From positions 3,754-67,753 of the forward strand of contig CAUQNX010000017.1 of the NCBI GenBank assembly GCA_963519845.1: 64,000 nucleotides of DNA, given 5' to 3'. Shown here one piece after another: positions 63,006 to 64,000 of this stretch. The position numbers were made by a program, and so were the translations under genes. Source of the stretch: Moellerella sp963519845. Lineage in GTDB: Bacteria > Pseudomonadota > Gammaproteobacteria > Enterobacterales > Enterobacteriaceae. A model generated the notes under the pieces. It saw nothing but the letters and a program-made list of their open reading frames with translations. It ran no database searches and had not been told where the DNA came from. Positions within the stretch are counted from its first letter, which is position 1, and the number at the start of each line of letters is the position of its first letter.

Positions 63006-64000
63006 AACCCAATCCCCCCAGATTTTTTTTAATCTGCGCTTCCAACTTAGTACTCTCTTCTAACTGTTCTTTAAGTTGCTGAGTTAAGCGTGCCATCTTA
63101 TCGGCGAAAGGTTCGCTATCTTCTTCCTGCTCGACCGCACCCACATAGCGACCGGGAGTAAGAACAAAATCATTTTTCTGAATATCGTCTAAGGTAGCGG
63201 CGAAGCAAAAACCTGCTTCATCTTGATAATCTTTATCTTCCTGCCATGCATGGAAAGTATCTGCTATTTTGGCGATGTCTTCTTTACTAAAGTCGCGTAA
63301 TACACGGTCTTTCATAAAGCCGATTTGGCGAGCATCAATAAACAGTATTTCGCCTTTGCGATTGACTTTGCCGTTGCTACCGCCACCGCTTTTATCTTTA
63401 GTTAGTAACCAGATACAAGCGGGAATTTGAGTATTGGTAAATAGTTGGCCGGGGAGTGCCACCATGCACTCAACCAAGTCGGCTTCAATCAGGTTACGGC
63501 GAATATCCCCTTCATTATTGGTATTAGAACTCATAGATCCATTGGCCAATAATAACGCCATCGAACCTTTTGGCGCTAGATGGTGGATCATATGCTGCAT
63601 CCAAGCAAAGTTAGCATTGCCCTGTGGTGGTGTACCGTATTTCCAGCGCACATCATCTTCTAGCTTGGCATTCCACCACTCCTTCATATTGAAGGGCGGG
63701 TTAGCCATCACAAAGTCAGCGCGTAAATCAGCATGCTGATCATCAAGCAGGGTATCGGCGTTTTTCTTACCAAAATTGAAATCGATACCCCTAATAGCCA
63801 TATTCATGGCAGCCAGTTTCCACGTCGTTGGATTAGACTCTTGACCATAAACAGAGATATTGCGTTTTTGTTCGGCGACGTTGTAATGCTTTTCTCCGGC
63901 GTGTTCTTCTATAAAGCGATCACTGGAGACAAAGAACCCACCAGAGCCACAACACCCGTAACATTCACCACTAGTGACAACGGCTGTAGGCCATAATTCC
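62995..64000 (-). CDS. hsdM: Type I modification methyltransferase, M subunit (partial)
   Basis: Adenine-N6 methyltransferase of the type I system, running off the right edge; only the C-terminal part is here. The catalytic NPPF is present (FVMANPPFNMKEWWNAKLED), preceded by YGQESNPTTWKLAAMNMAIRGIDFNF, both typical. The AdoMet motif near the edge reads ECYGCCGSGGFF, where DP-x-CGSGG is expected, so an anomaly or rearrangement close to 63940-63965 is possible. The frame stays open to the edge. Confidence 0.9.
   Translation of the reverse strand, partial: ELWPTAVVTSGECYGCCGSGGFFVSSDRFIEEHAGEKHYNVAEQKRNISVYGQESNPTTWKLAAMNMAIRGIDFNFGKKNADTLLDDQHADLRADFVMANPPFNMKEWWNAKLEDDVRWKYGTPPQGNANFAWMQHMIHHLAPKGSMALLLANGSMSSNTNNEGDIRRNLIEADLVECMVALPGQLFTNTQIPACIWLLTKDKSGGGSNGKVNRKGEILFIDARQIGFMKDRVLRDFSKEDIAKIADTFHAWQEDKDYQDEAGFCFAATLDDIQKNDFVLTPGRYVGAVEQEEDSEPFADKMARLTQQLKEQLEESTKLEAQIKKNLGGLGYEF

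Noticed and set aside
1..64000. CRISPR array or insertion sequence
   Set aside because: I saw no regular repeat-spacer pattern, no transposase gene and no terminal inverted repeats bounding one.

Overview
This window looks like a chromosome segment from a gammaproteobacterium of the order Enterobacterales, most likely the Morganellaceae (Providencia/Proteus type). The evidence is the near E. coli-like gene order and protein sequences, the moderately AT-rich base composition, the absence of some E. coli neighbours (yrfG, uspB, dtpB), and gdhA sitting beside uspA. The genus call is inference; the order-level call is solid.

Core chromosome, 1-37569. A truncated ABC exporter gene opens the window. 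The conserved aroK-aroB-damX-dam-rpe-gph-trpS cluster follows, all on the minus strand. Next come the DNA-uptake (Hof) genes, divergent from mrcA; here hofP and hofQ appear to have collapsed into one shortened gene. Then nudE, igaA-hslR-hslO, pckA and yhhW. Next to yhhW lies a gene for the small RNA RyhB with a Fur box. It is followed by an AT-rich accessory insertion with two tandem paralogous genes of unknown function, then a dmsABC-dmsD anaerobic reductase operon with a divergent AraC-type regulator, then yhiN, pitA, uspA, gdhA, rsmJ, prlC and selC (tRNA-Sec).

Island 1, about 37570-54490, is integrated at the 3' end of selC. It has a complete P4-type integrase preceded by a stand-alone arm-binding-domain protein. 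It then carries a PD-(D/E)XK-type DUF6602-like protein, a YejK/NdpA-like nucleoid-associated protein coupled to a membrane protein, a CoiA-like zinc protein, AlpA, a Gp2/YagK-like protein, and a CP4-57-like block (GTPase YfjP, ArdB/KlcA antirestriction protein, YfjQ, YfjR, IrmA-like secreted protein). It ends with RhuM and three small immunity-like genes. A 141-143 bp direct repeat carrying the end of selC and the integrase leader brackets it.

Island 2, from about 54490 past the window end, is a second element in tandem behind the first. It has a broken integrase, an AvcD-like dCTP/dCMP deaminase anti-phage gene with an overlapping 54-residue partner ORF, and a type I restriction-modification operon (hsdM, hsdS, a DUF4268 protein, hsdR). 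The region from selC onward is therefore a two-layer defence and accessory hotspot. The best places to look for undescribed biology are the NdpA-membrane protein pair, the deaminase with its small partner, the DUF4268 gene inside the hsd operon, the small secreted/zinc-ribbon module, and the tandem unknown pair beside ryhB.
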